Counted from the stretch's first letter, positions 1-5,995 are shown. The stretch: DNA of 6,502 bases from Candidatus Micrarchaeia archaeon (GCA_041653315.1 JBAZFO010000049.1:1-6502); one strand, 5' to 3'. The notes: generated by a model from the letters alone, not told the origin. Made by a program: numbers and translations.

Positions 1-615
1 TTTATTGGAGAAAATTTATATGATTATAATATTATATATTCAAATTCAATTGATCCAACTAAACAAATAAAATTATATCCTGTAAAATATGAAACACAAA
101 CAGTTTGTCCTGAATTTAATTTTTATGATCTAAGAACACAAAAAAAATTAGAGGGTGTAAAATTAAATATAGATAAATGCATAGATATGGGAGCATATTC
201 TGTTTCTTTTGAAAAACCAGGGTATTTAAAAAAGACAGAAGAATTATTTTTAACAAATACCACAATAAATATTCCTTTGGAAAAAAATGCTAAATTAACA
301 GTTATTTCTGATACTATTTTTGAAATAGAGGGAAAAGAATATTTAATTTTTAATAATATAAACAGAGAAATAATTTTAGAAGAAGGAAATTATTTTATTA
401 AATATAAAAATATGACAATACCCATAAATGTCAATGAAGGCCGTAATTTAATAGACCTTACAAAATTACAAAATGAGCAGGGAACAATAGAAAAAGAAGA
501 ACAGATAGAAGAGAGAACTAAATGGAAAGAAATATATACTCCTGTAATTCTAATATTATGTGTAATATTTATTTTTTATATAATCTCAAAAAAAATAAGG
601 GAGGTAATTAAATGA
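1..615 (+). CDS. Membrane-anchored surface protein, PEGA/carboxypeptidase-regulatory-like (5' truncated)
   Basis: The frame is open from the first base, so the gene begins outside the window and 204 C-terminal residues are visible. An in-frame ATG at 187 is internal: coding sequence of the same character runs through it and no SD precedes it. Residues about 34-92 look like a small beta-sandwich of the PEGA or carboxypeptidase-regulatory type, with a 'FEKPGYLKK' strand-turn and a Cys pair (C36, C60) that could form a disulfide. A second beta-rich stretch covers about 93-155, then a charged Glu/Lys linker, one membrane helix at about 180-197 and a basic tail (KKIREVIK). This predicts an outside domain anchored by its C-terminus. 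Its stop overlaps the next start (ATGA, 612-615), so the pair is translationally coupled. I do not recognise a specific family; the function is unknown. Confidence 0.75.
   Translation, partial: FIGENLYDYNIIYSNSIDPTKQIKLYPVKYETQTVCPEFNFYDLRTQKKLEGVKLNIDKCIDMGAYSVSFEKPGYLKKTEELFLTNTTINIPLEKNAKLTVISDTIFEIEGKEYLIFNNINREIILEEGNYFIKYKNMTIPINVNEGRNLIDLTKLQNEQGTIEKEEQIEERTKWKEIYTPVILILCVIFIFYIISKKIREVIK
599..605 (+). promoter_or_regulatory. Shine-Dalgarno site of the 612 gene
   Basis: GGGAGGT lies 6 nt before the ATG at 612, inside the end of the preceding gene. It fixes the start of the second gene and supports coupled translation through the ATGA overlap. Confidence 0.8.
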
Positions 616-1364
616 ATATAGAAATAGGAAAGATTTTTTTAATTGCAGTTTTATTATGTATTTCAATAGTAAATTCTGCAGTAATTACTGGATTAGTAAC
701 AGAACAAATGACTGATGGGTCTATCGGAGATTCAATTCAAGGGGCGCAAATAACTGCATTTTTAGAACTTTCTGAAAATGAAACTGAAGAAATAGCAACA
801 GCAGTAAGCGGGGAAGATGGTGAATTTAGTTTAAATATAAAAGAAAAGTATGGTAAATATTTAATTACGTCTCAAAAAGAAGGTTATTTTGATGGCGGAG
901 TAGGAGGAATGGAAATAGATGCAGATTATCGACTTTTAAATGGTGATTTAACAATGAGTTTAATTAAATGGTCAACAATTTATGGAACTATTAAATGCGG
1001 TGGAGAACCTGCACAAGGGGCAGTAATATCTGCAGAATCAGATTATAAGAATTTTTCCACAACTACAAATGCACAAGGAGAATATGAATTAGAATTGCCA
1101 GGAAATGTACCATTTTTATTAAAATTTGAAAAAGAAAATTGTGTTTCTTCATCAATAACAAATGTATACGCAGCAGATATTGATTTTAGTATGGATTTAT
1201 CAAAGGTTGTAGAAAAATCAAAACCACCTGAAATTATACCTGTGGTGTTAGATACTAAAGAAACAGTACAAGCTGAATCAGATAATACGCTTTTAATTAT
1301 TGGTGGAGTAATAGTTGTAATTATATTAATTGCAGTATTTTGGTTCATTAAAAAGAGAAAATAA
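612..1364 (+). CDS. Secreted, C-terminally anchored protein with two carboxypeptidase-regulatory-like domains
   Basis: A 250-residue protein. Residues 1-22 form a signal peptide (basic start, hydrophobic core, cleavage likely near NSA). Two beta-sandwich units follow. The first (about 23-118) has the 'ITGLVTE...GAQITAF...SGEDGEFSLNI' pattern of carboxypeptidase-regulatory-like folds. The second (about 122-195) repeats it as 'IYGTIKCGGEPAQGAVISA...TNAQGEYELELP', with C129 and C177 as a possible disulfide. A Pro/Glu linker leads to a membrane helix (about 227-246) and a KKRK stop-transfer tail, giving a type I topology. It shares layout with the upstream gene and overlaps it by 4 nt, so the two probably act together at the cell surface. 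These folds are common in archaeal adhesion or S-layer-associated proteins, but nothing here fixes a ligand or enzyme activity. Confidence 0.85.
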   Translation: MNIEIGKIFLIAVLLCISIVNSAVITGLVTEQMTDGSIGDSIQGAQITAFLELSENETEEIATAVSGEDGEFSLNIKEKYGKYLITSQKEGYFDGGVGGMEIDADYRLLNGDLTMSLIKWSTIYGTIKCGGEPAQGAVISAESDYKNFSTTTNAQGEYELELPGNVPFLLKFEKENCVSSSITNVYAADIDFSMDLSKVVEKSKPPEIIPVVLDTKETVQAESDNTLLIIGGVIVVIILIAVFWFIKKRK

Positions 1365-1365
1365 T

Positions 1366-1420
1366 TTCTTTTTATTTTATTTTTTACTTATTTTTAATTA
1401 TTTTATTAACTATTTTTTAA
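1366..1420 (+). terminator. T-rich terminator of the plus-strand gene pair
   Basis: Immediately after the TAA at 1362-1364 the plus strand carries a succession of T runs (T4-T6 blocks broken by A, AC or AA) with no stable GC stem. This is the usual form of archaeal intrinsic termination. Confidence 0.6.
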
Positions 1421-1439
1421 TTTAAAACTTAGTTTTAAA
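1421..1439. other. AT-rich inverted repeat in the convergent intergenic region
   Basis: TTTAAAAC-TTA-GTTTTAAA is a perfect 8-bp inverted repeat between the plus-strand terminator and the 3' trailer of the tRNA. Its place between converging transcripts suggests a two-way termination aid; the pairing is weak because it is almost all A/T. Confidence 0.35.
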
Positions 1440-1448
1440 AATAAAAAA
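1436..1448 (-). terminator. T-tract terminator after the tRNA gene
   Basis: Read on the minus strand, the tRNA acceptor stem is followed at once by TTTTTTATTTTTA. The first T also serves as the discriminator base. No CCA is encoded, so the CCA end must be added after transcription. Confidence 0.6.
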
Positions 1449-1461
1449 GCCTCCGATGGGA

Positions 1462-1510
1462 TTATCAATCTTTGATTGACAAGTTTTGAATGAATTGTCA
1501 TTCAAAGGTT
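1462..1510 (-). other. tRNA-Thr intron 2, in the T loop (about position 59/60)
   Basis: A 49-nt insert separates TTCAA of the T loop from the 3' half of the T stem (CCCAT, 1460-1456). The length is set by the need for a 7-nt T loop; the ends could shift by one base. A splice-like fold is possible: T-loop TCAA (1515-1512) with TTGA (1468-1465) gives a 4-bp central helix, and CTTTGA (1507-1502) with TCAAAG (1475-1470) gives an inner helix, with bulges on opposite strands. Local hairpins at 1485-1506 (9 bp) and 1462-1482 (6 bp core) are an alternative fold. Confidence 0.75.
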
Positions 1511-1532
1511 TTTGAACCCACGACCTCTTGCT

Positions 1533-1594
1533 TTTTTTCGCCGTTTCTTTTTTCCGCATCCTGCGCTTTTTTCTTTACAAAGAAAAAAGGGCGG
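1533..1594 (-). other. tRNA-Thr intron 1, canonical position 37/38
   Basis: A 62-nt insert lies between A37 (1595) and A38 (1532). Near its ends CGCC (1593-1590) pairs with GGCG (1542-1539), forming the inner helix of a bulge-helix-bulge splice motif. The central helix would be loop bases 32-35 (TTGG) against AAAA (1538-1535), with only two Watson-Crick pairs, so the motif is relaxed. Inside are a 10-bp A/T hairpin (1567-1588) and a small CGCA-TGCG hairpin (1555-1565). Removal by the archaeal splicing endonuclease is expected. The intron is too short to encode a protein. Confidence 0.8.
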
Positions 1595-1662
1595 TACCAA
1601 GCAAGCGCTCTACCAAGCTGAGCTACAGAGGCTTTTAAAAAATACAATTGGATTTGATTTGT

Positions 1663-2988
1663 TTAAGGTTTTAATCTTTCTGGATCTCTAGGTAATAATA
1701 TTGCTTCTCTTATATTTTCTAATTTTAATAGTTTTTCAGTTATTCTGTCTAAACCCATACCAACTCCTCCATGTGGAGGACACCCATATTGGAATATTTT
1801 TTTATATTCTGACATTTTTTCTAGATCTAATCCTTTTTCTTTTGCTTGTTCAGATAATATTTCTAATCTATGTTCTCTTTGTGATCCAGTTGCAATTTCT
1901 ACTCCATTATAAATTAAATCAAATGACCTTGTTCCTTTTGAATCATTTTCAGGTTTCATATGATAAAAAGGTCTTTTTTTGAATGGGTAGTTTAAAGCAA
2001 AAACAAATTCTTCATTATATTTTTCTTTTATATATTCACTAAGTACTTTTTCTCCTTCTGCATCTAAATCTTCATCAATAGGTATTTCTTTTCCCTTTTG
2101 CTTTAAAATTTCTCTTATCTCATGAAAATCTAATCTAGGTATTTTTTTAGGTATTTGAACTTCTTTTTCTAATATTTCTAATTCTTTTTTACATTTTTCA
2201 TTTATTTTTGTAGTGATATGTATCATTAATCCCTCAATAATATCCATTATATCATGTTCATTTTCAATAAAACCCATTTCAAAATCAATACCTGTAAATT
2301 CAGTTAAATGTCTTGTTGTATGTGATTTTTCAGCTCTGAATACAGGACCTATTTCATATACTCTTTCAAATCCTCCTGCTACAAACATTTGTTTATATAA
2401 TTGAGGAGATTGAGCTAAATATGCCTTTTTACCAAAATAATCCAATGTAAATAGTTCAGACCCTGTTGATTCTTCTCCAGGACTTTCTAACCCTAAAATA
2501 GTTATTTTTGGGGTAGCTATCTTAGTAAACCCTTGAGAATCTAAAAATTCAACTGTTGATTTGAATATTTGCGATCTTATTTTAAAAATAGCATTTATTT
2601 CAGGTCTTCTTGTATCTAAAAATCTATTATCTAAACGAGTATCTAAATTAGATTCTATTTTTCCATATACTTCAGTAGGTAATTTTGGTTCAGAAGCAGA
2701 TAATAATTTGATTTTTTTAATAGAAACTTCATATCCTTGTTTTGCTTGTTCACTTTTTTTAACATTTCCTTCTATTTCAACAACAGATTCTCTGTAAATA
2801 TTGGAGATTAGTTCAAATGAGTTAGAATCACATTCTTCTTCTAATGCTATTCCTTGTGTTTCTCCAGTTCTATCTCTCATTACTAAAAATTTTATTTTCT
2901 TTTTATCTCTAATATTTACTATCCAGCATTTAAGAAGCACTTCTTTTCCAATATTTTCTTGTAATTCCTTAATTAAAGTTCTCTCCAT
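1663..2988 (-). CDS. aspS: Aspartyl-tRNA synthetase, archaeal type
   Basis: This class II synthetase activates aspartate with ATP and charges tRNA-Asp in the cytoplasm. At 441 residues it has the normal archaeal length. The anticodon-binding OB fold covers about 1-105 (CWIVNIRD...FLVMRDRTGETQG). The catalytic core follows: motif 1 ending near TPKI (159-162), the substrate loop AYLAQSPQLYKQ (189-200), motif 2 with R218 in VFRAE...TTRHLTE, SQREHR (369-374), and motif 3 GVGMGLDR with R415. The flipping loop between TPKI and ELF is 15 residues, where I recall about 9 and an EGG triplet in archaeal relatives. I chose the ATG at 2988 because AGGAGATC lies 2 nt before it; the frame stays open upstream to a TTG at 3012, but that falls within the TATA-like box. 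The gene has its own promoter candidate 77 nt after alba, and the tRNA follows it. Confidence 0.95.
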   Translation of the reverse strand: MERTLIKELQENIGKEVLLKCWIVNIRDKKKIKFLVMRDRTGETQGIALEEECDSNSFELISNIYRESVVEIEGNVKKSEQAKQGYEVSIKKIKLLSASEPKLPTEVYGKIESNLDTRLDNRFLDTRRPEINAIFKIRSQIFKSTVEFLDSQGFTKIATPKITILGLESPGEESTGSELFTLDYFGKKAYLAQSPQLYKQMFVAGGFERVYEIGPVFRAEKSHTTRHLTEFTGIDFEMGFIENEHDIMDIIEGLMIHITTKINEKCKKELEILEKEVQIPKKIPRLDFHEIREILKQKGKEIPIDEDLDAEGEKVLSEYIKEKYNEEFVFALNYPFKKRPFYHMKPENDSKGTRSFDLIYNGVEIATGSQREHRLEILSEQAKEKGLDLEKMSEYKKIFQYGCPPHGGVGMGLDRITEKLLKLENIREAILLPRDPERLKP

Positions 2989-2990
2989 AT

Positions 2991-2998
2991 GATCTCCT
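2991..2998 (-). promoter_or_regulatory. Shine-Dalgarno site of aspS
   Basis: AGGAGATC on the minus strand, with its GGAG core 5 nt from the ATG at 2988. It supports this start over the in-frame TTG 24 nt upstream. Confidence 0.7.
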
Positions 2999-3010
2999 GT
3001 TAAATTAATC

Positions 3011-3018
3011 AATATAAA
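3011..3018 (-). promoter_or_regulatory. TATA box, candidate aspS promoter
   Basis: TTTATATT on the minus strand, centred 26-27 bp before the aspS ATG. At normal archaeal spacing, transcription would begin at or within a few bases of the ATG. Confidence 0.5.
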
Positions 3019-3037
3019 TGTTTAAGAAAGTTTGGTT

Positions 3038-3060
3038 AAAAAATAAAATAAAAAAGAGAA
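3038..3060 (-). terminator. T-tract terminator after alba
   Basis: Six bases after the alba stop the minus strand reads CTCTTTTTT, ATTTTA and TTTTTT blocks. This suits archaeal T-tract termination and separates alba from the aspS promoter, though some read-through is likely. Confidence 0.5.
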
Positions 3061-3065
3061 TAAAT

Positions 3066-3350
3066 TTATCTCTTTAATTTAATTTCAATTGCAGAAACTT
3101 TTGATTTTGAGCCATCTTCAGAAGTTAATTCTTCTGTTTTAATCTCTATTTTTTCTACATGTACGTCTGGCATAAATCTATTTCTTACGATTTCTGCTAC
3201 ATCAACTGCTTTTGATATTGTTTTTCCTCTAGCTTTTATTTCTACTGAATTTGCTCCGTTATTAAATTGGGTTACTACTGCTAGGACATAACCCATGATG
3301 TTCTTTTTTCCTATATACACAATATTGTCTTCTTTTCTTTCTTCTGTCAT
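3066..3350 (-). CDS. albA: DNA/RNA-binding protein Alba
   Basis: Alba is the small dimeric chromatin protein of archaea. It coats DNA and also binds RNA, and in Sulfolobus its affinity is tuned by acetylation of a lysine. The 94-residue protein matches the family end to end: NIVYIGKKNIMGYV at the N-terminus (the KK pair sits where the modified lysine lies), then VEIKARGKTISKAVD and EIVRNRFMPDV, and a C-terminal SKVSAIEIKLKR strand. A GTG nine bases upstream is in frame but is part of the SD (GAGGTG), so the ATG at 3350 is the likely start. The gene follows the DUF460 stop by 12 nt and is probably translated from the same mRNA. Confidence 0.95.
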   Translation of the reverse strand: MTEERKEDNIVYIGKKNIMGYVLAVVTQFNNGANSVEIKARGKTISKAVDVAEIVRNRFMPDVHVEKIEIKTEELTSEDGSKSKVSAIEIKLKR

Positions 3351-3356
3351 ATATAA

Positions 3357-3362
3357 CACCTC
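3357..3362 (-). promoter_or_regulatory. Shine-Dalgarno site of alba
   Basis: GAGGTG on the minus strand begins directly after the DUF460 stop codon and ends 6 nt before the alba ATG. It excludes the overlapping GTG as a start. Confidence 0.75.
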
Positions 3363-4208
3363 TTAGTTTATTTCTTTTTTTCGTTTATCTCTGTATTCTG
3401 TAATTATATTTTCAACCATATTTTTTAAATACTTTGTGTTTTGTTCTTCTTTTATCTTTTTCTTCTTTTTTTTGTTTTTTTTACTTTCTATATAAAGTTT
3501 TAATCTAATTATTTCATTTTTTAATTTTATTACTTCTTTATCTTTTTCTATCTCTTTTTTTCTTATATTTTTTTCTTTTTTAATTTCCCATTCTATTTGC
3601 TCTTTTTCTAATTTTAATTTTTGTATTTGTTTTTTTAGTTCTTGGTTTTCTCTTGTTATATTTTTAATTTCTTCAATCCATTCTTCTATGTGTTTATCTC
3701 TTTTTGTTGGTTTATCTTTTATCTCCTCTTTTATTTTTTCTTCTGTTTTTTCTAAAAATAATAAAGCGTTTTTTAATGAATGGCCGTTTAAGATTAAATG
3801 TTTTAAATAATCTTTTTCTTCTTCTGAGTATTCTAGAGAGTTTACTTGTCTTAACCTATTTGCATATTCAAAATAAGCTTTATATGAAGCAGAATATGCG
3901 TCTCGTTCATGATCATTTTCAATTTTTATTTTATTTTCTTTTATTAGTCTGCTTTTTTCTTCTTGTGAAAATTCTTTTTCTGGAATAAATAGTTTTACAT
4001 TAAAACTTGCTGCAATTTTTAATACAAACTCTGGGCAAGGCCTTTTATCTGTAGCTATTATTGAAGGTTTTCCTATATTTAATATTTGTTTTATAACTTC
4101 TGCTTTGCCTGCATTTCTAATACTTATTATTTTTATTAAATTACCATTCAAATCTAAAGCAGAAATTCCAGTTGTTGTTCCTGGGTCAATTCCTATTATT
4201 AAATGCAA
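3363..4208 (-). CDS. DUF460/COG2433 RNase H-fold protein with a coiled-coil tail
   Basis: The first about 122 residues match the archaeal DUF460 family, predicted to be a RuvC/YqgF-like nuclease fold. GIDPGTTTG (D8) forms the first strand and turn, IIATDKRPCPEF (D54) a middle strand, and IENDHERDAYSAS (D99, D103) the C-terminal acidic helix; these are the expected metal-binding positions. Residues 124-155 are a short helical section (LILNGHSLKNALLFL). About 156-281 form a long Lys/Glu-rich coiled coil ending in a poly-lysine stretch (243-251) that may bind nucleic acid. At 281 residues it is much shorter than the roughly 600-residue relatives I recall in Euryarchaeota. The start is a TTG at 4208, 8 nt after the upstream stop and preceded by AGGTGAT; no ATG lies nearby. 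The substrate is unknown for the family. Placement next to alba suggests a nucleic-acid role. Confidence 0.88.
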   Translation of the reverse strand: MHLIIGIDPGTTTGISALDLNGNLIKIISIRNAGKAEVIKQILNIGKPSIIATDKRPCPEFVLKIAASFNVKLFIPEKEFSQEEKSRLIKENKIKIENDHERDAYSASYKAYFEYANRLRQVNSLEYSEEEKDYLKHLILNGHSLKNALLFLEKTEEKIKEEIKDKPTKRDKHIEEWIEEIKNITRENQELKKQIQKLKLEKEQIEWEIKKEKNIRKKEIEKDKEVIKLKNEIIRLKLYIESKKNKKKKKKIKEEQNTKYLKNMVENIITEYRDKRKKEIN

Positions 4209-4211
4209 TTA

Positions 4212-4218
4212 ATCACCT
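4212..4218 (-). promoter_or_regulatory. Shine-Dalgarno site supporting a TTG start
   Basis: AGGTGAT on the minus strand overlaps the TAG stop of the DUF2207 gene and lies 3 nt before the TTG at 4208. GGTGAT is complementary to the ATCACC end of 16S rRNA. Stop, SD and start are so close that the two genes are probably coupled in translation. Confidence 0.65.
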
Positions 4219-5959
4219 ATCTGGCGCCTCCGCCGCCTCCGCCGCCACCGAAGCCGCCGCCTCCACCAAAACCGCCCCCACCTCCTGAAGAAGGAGATAT
4301 AGAAGCAGATCTTAAATTCATATTTAAAGCCATAAATGTAGCTAAAGTAAATGTTGTATTAATATTATTTGATATATACCATGAAGGAGTTGCATCTGGA
4401 TATTTTAAATTAATATATTCTAAAACTTCTTTTCCAACACCTAAGGAAACAGCATATACTAAATAATGATCCCATAATTCTACTGCTGAAGGAGGTTTTT
4501 CTTTCATTGAAGTTAAATCTTCTAAAAATCTTTTAAAAGCCATCCATTGTTCATATTCTAAAGCGCCTTTTTCAGTTCGTTTTTCAAAAGGTTTTGCAAG
4601 CATAAAATAAAATACAAAAATAAACATAAATCCAAATTGTATCAATATAAATGTTAAAGGACATAAACATATAGAATTAAACATTATTAATGAAGATAAA
4701 ATAATTATTATAGCAATTATTGCGGTGACATATGTTTTTCCTTTTTTAGCATTTTTTAAATCATGAAAATCATATTTTTTAGAATACTCTTTAATATCCT
4801 CTTCCCACTCTTTGAAAAAGGTATAATTTGATGAATTATATTTTTTGAATTTTTCATTCAAATCTACTTCTGTTTTATTTTTAAATAAAAAATTTAACAA
4901 ATTTTTTTCAAAACTTAAAAGTTTTGAATCTTCTTTTTTTGTTCTTATTATAACTGTGTGTTTATCTTCTCCAAAAACACCTAAAGTTTTTTTAGCAGGA
5001 ATTTCTTTTATTTTTAAATATCCTTTTCTTGCTAAATCCAAAATACATGCAACTAAATCTTGAGTTCTAGGTTTTTTATGAACTGCATCTATTAAAGTTC
5101 CTAAAACAGCAGGTGAATATTCATTTGGTAATTCTCTATAATATTTAGCATCAAAATCTACTTTTGGTTCTTTTCCATATTTATACCAAATGTAAATAAT
5201 TATCCCAAAACCAATAATCCAAATTACAGATATTAATAATAAGTTTGAAGTATCTGTTTTAGATGGTCCAGTATCTTCATAAAAATGTGTTTCTTCGTTT
5301 ATTATTTTTTCTAAACCTGTTTCGTTTTTAAAAATTATATTACTTTTATCTGTTATTAATTCCTGGGGAAAAGCTAAACGCGCTTCAACATATTGAGAAC
5401 CGGCTATATCATTTGCAGTATAATATGCGTAACTATCAAATAATTCAACATTTCCATTTGAAGGTCCATGCCCCCATGCTTTATATTCCTCTTTTGAAAT
5501 ATTTGAAGGTAAATATATATTCGCTTTTAAAGAAGGAAAAGGTTTATCCCATTCTTCTCCTTTTAATTTCCAATAAAAATCACAGACATCTGTATAACAT
5601 ACAATAATATTTGATATTTTATATGAAAAAGTATAATTATGCACTTCATTTTCCCATGTGCTATATCCAATTAATTCTATTTTATTATTCCCAATTTTAT
5701 CAATTCTTGTATTAATTGGTTTTTCATCTTCATAAACTTGATATTCTAAAATTTCAAAAGTTCCTTCTCTCCATGATAAAGGAATAGTTCTATAAACTTC
5801 ATGAAATTCTCCAGAATTAAAAGAATAAGAGATAGTTTCATTAATATCAACAGTCCCATCTAAATTGATATAAATTGTTTGCTCCATAGGACCTATTGAA
5901 TAAGATTTAGCAAATATAAAAACCATAAATAATATTAAAATAAATAATAGTTTTTTCAT
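4217..5959 (-). CDS. DUF2207 family membrane protein with a glycine-rich C-terminus
   Basis: A 580-residue protein. Residues 1-20 are a signal peptide. The DUF2207 outside domain follows (about 22-235), opening with the typical IYINLDGTVDINETISYSF and EVYRTIPL. A membrane helix (about 239-258) leads to a cytoplasmic section beginning YYRELPNEYSPAVLGTLID; residues about 283-345 look winged-helix-like (DLVACILDLARKGYLKIKE). Two more membrane helices lie at 409-431 and 433-454. Then comes the conserved region with EKRTEKGALEYEQWMAFKRFLED and DHYLVYAVSLGVGKEVLEYI, and a tail (559-580) of Gly with two Phe, ending GAR, as in many family members. The family occurs in bacteria and archaea and has no settled function. 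It is the first gene of a minus-strand transcript, with a TATA box at leaderless spacing and no SD. Confidence 0.92.
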   Translation of the reverse strand: MKKLLFILILFMVFIFAKSYSIGPMEQTIYINLDGTVDINETISYSFNSGEFHEVYRTIPLSWREGTFEILEYQVYEDEKPINTRIDKIGNNKIELIGYSTWENEVHNYTFSYKISNIIVCYTDVCDFYWKLKGEEWDKPFPSLKANIYLPSNISKEEYKAWGHGPSNGNVELFDSYAYYTANDIAGSQYVEARLAFPQELITDKSNIIFKNETGLEKIINEETHFYEDTGPSKTDTSNLLLISVIWIIGFGIIIYIWYKYGKEPKVDFDAKYYRELPNEYSPAVLGTLIDAVHKKPRTQDLVACILDLARKGYLKIKEIPAKKTLGVFGEDKHTVIIRTKKEDSKLLSFEKNLLNFLFKNKTEVDLNEKFKKYNSSNYTFFKEWEEDIKEYSKKYDFHDLKNAKKGKTYVTAIIAIIIILSSLIMFNSICLCPLTFILIQFGFMFIFVFYFMLAKPFEKRTEKGALEYEQWMAFKRFLEDLTSMKEKPPSAVELWDHYLVYAVSLGVGKEVLEYINLKYPDATPSWYISNNINTTFTLATFMALNMNLRSASISPSSGGGGGFGGGGGFGGGGGGGGAR

Positions 5960-5980
5960 AGTATTAAATAAATTAGAAGT

Positions 5981-5988
5981 TATATAAA
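5981..5988 (-). promoter_or_regulatory. TATA box of the DUF2207-DUF460-alba transcript (leaderless)
   Basis: TTTATATA on the minus strand is centred 26-27 bp before the ATG at 5959, so transcription should start at the A of the ATG. ACAAAT just upstream (5995-5990) is a fair BRE. No SD precedes the ATG, which fits a leaderless mRNA. Confidence 0.7.
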
Positions 5989-5995
5989 TATTTGT

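Larger units (their letters stand above)
1448..1632 (-). tRNA. tRNA-Thr (GGU anticodon) with two introns
   Basis: On the minus strand a full cloverleaf assembles once two inserts are removed. The acceptor stem GCCTCTG pairs with CGGAGGC (one G-U). Then come TA at 8-9, a D arm GCTC/GAGC with a 9-nt loop containing GG18-19, an anticodon stem CTTGC/GCAAG, loop TTGGTAA with anticodon GGT (1598-1596), a 5-nt variable loop, and a T stem GTGGG/CCCAT with T54-T55-C56 and A58. Discriminator is T73. The spliced length is 74 nt before CCA. It reads ACU/ACC threonine codons. It starts 30 nt after the aspS stop with no convincing TATA box between, so it is probably co-transcribed with aspS and released by RNase P and tRNase Z. 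A simple search may miss or miscall it because both loops are interrupted. Confidence 0.88.

Noticed and set aside
1043..1348. Minus-strand open frame opposite the 612-1364 gene
   Set aside because: It lies wholly inside a well-supported gene with a signal peptide and membrane helix, and has no recognisable domain.
1462..1506. Pair of hairpins as an intrinsic terminator or a small CRISPR/REP-like repeat
   Set aside because: They lie between the two halves of a tRNA T arm, are not repeated elsewhere in the window, and are better explained as intron structure.
1533..1594. Purine/pyrimidine-rich mirror tracts as a triplex-forming element
   Set aside because: The tracts fall exactly within the anticodon-loop intron and pair as a hairpin; no separate role is needed.
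1701..2992. Several plus-strand open frames opposite aspS
   Set aside because: They are short Leu/Phe/Ile/Ser-rich shadows of a Lys/Glu-rich gene on the other strand.
2989..3012. Eight-residue N-terminal extension of AspRS from a TTG
   Set aside because: The TTG overlaps the TATA-like box, and the SD at 2991-2998 points to the ATG at 2988.
3351..3359. GTG start giving Alba three extra residues
   Set aside because: The GTG is part of the SD GAGGTG; the ATG at 3350 has correct spacing.
4203..4466. Plus-strand open frame beginning with a proline-rich segment
   Set aside because: It is the antisense reading of the DUF2207 glycine tail (GGC/GGT/GGA read as Pro codons) and has no SD.
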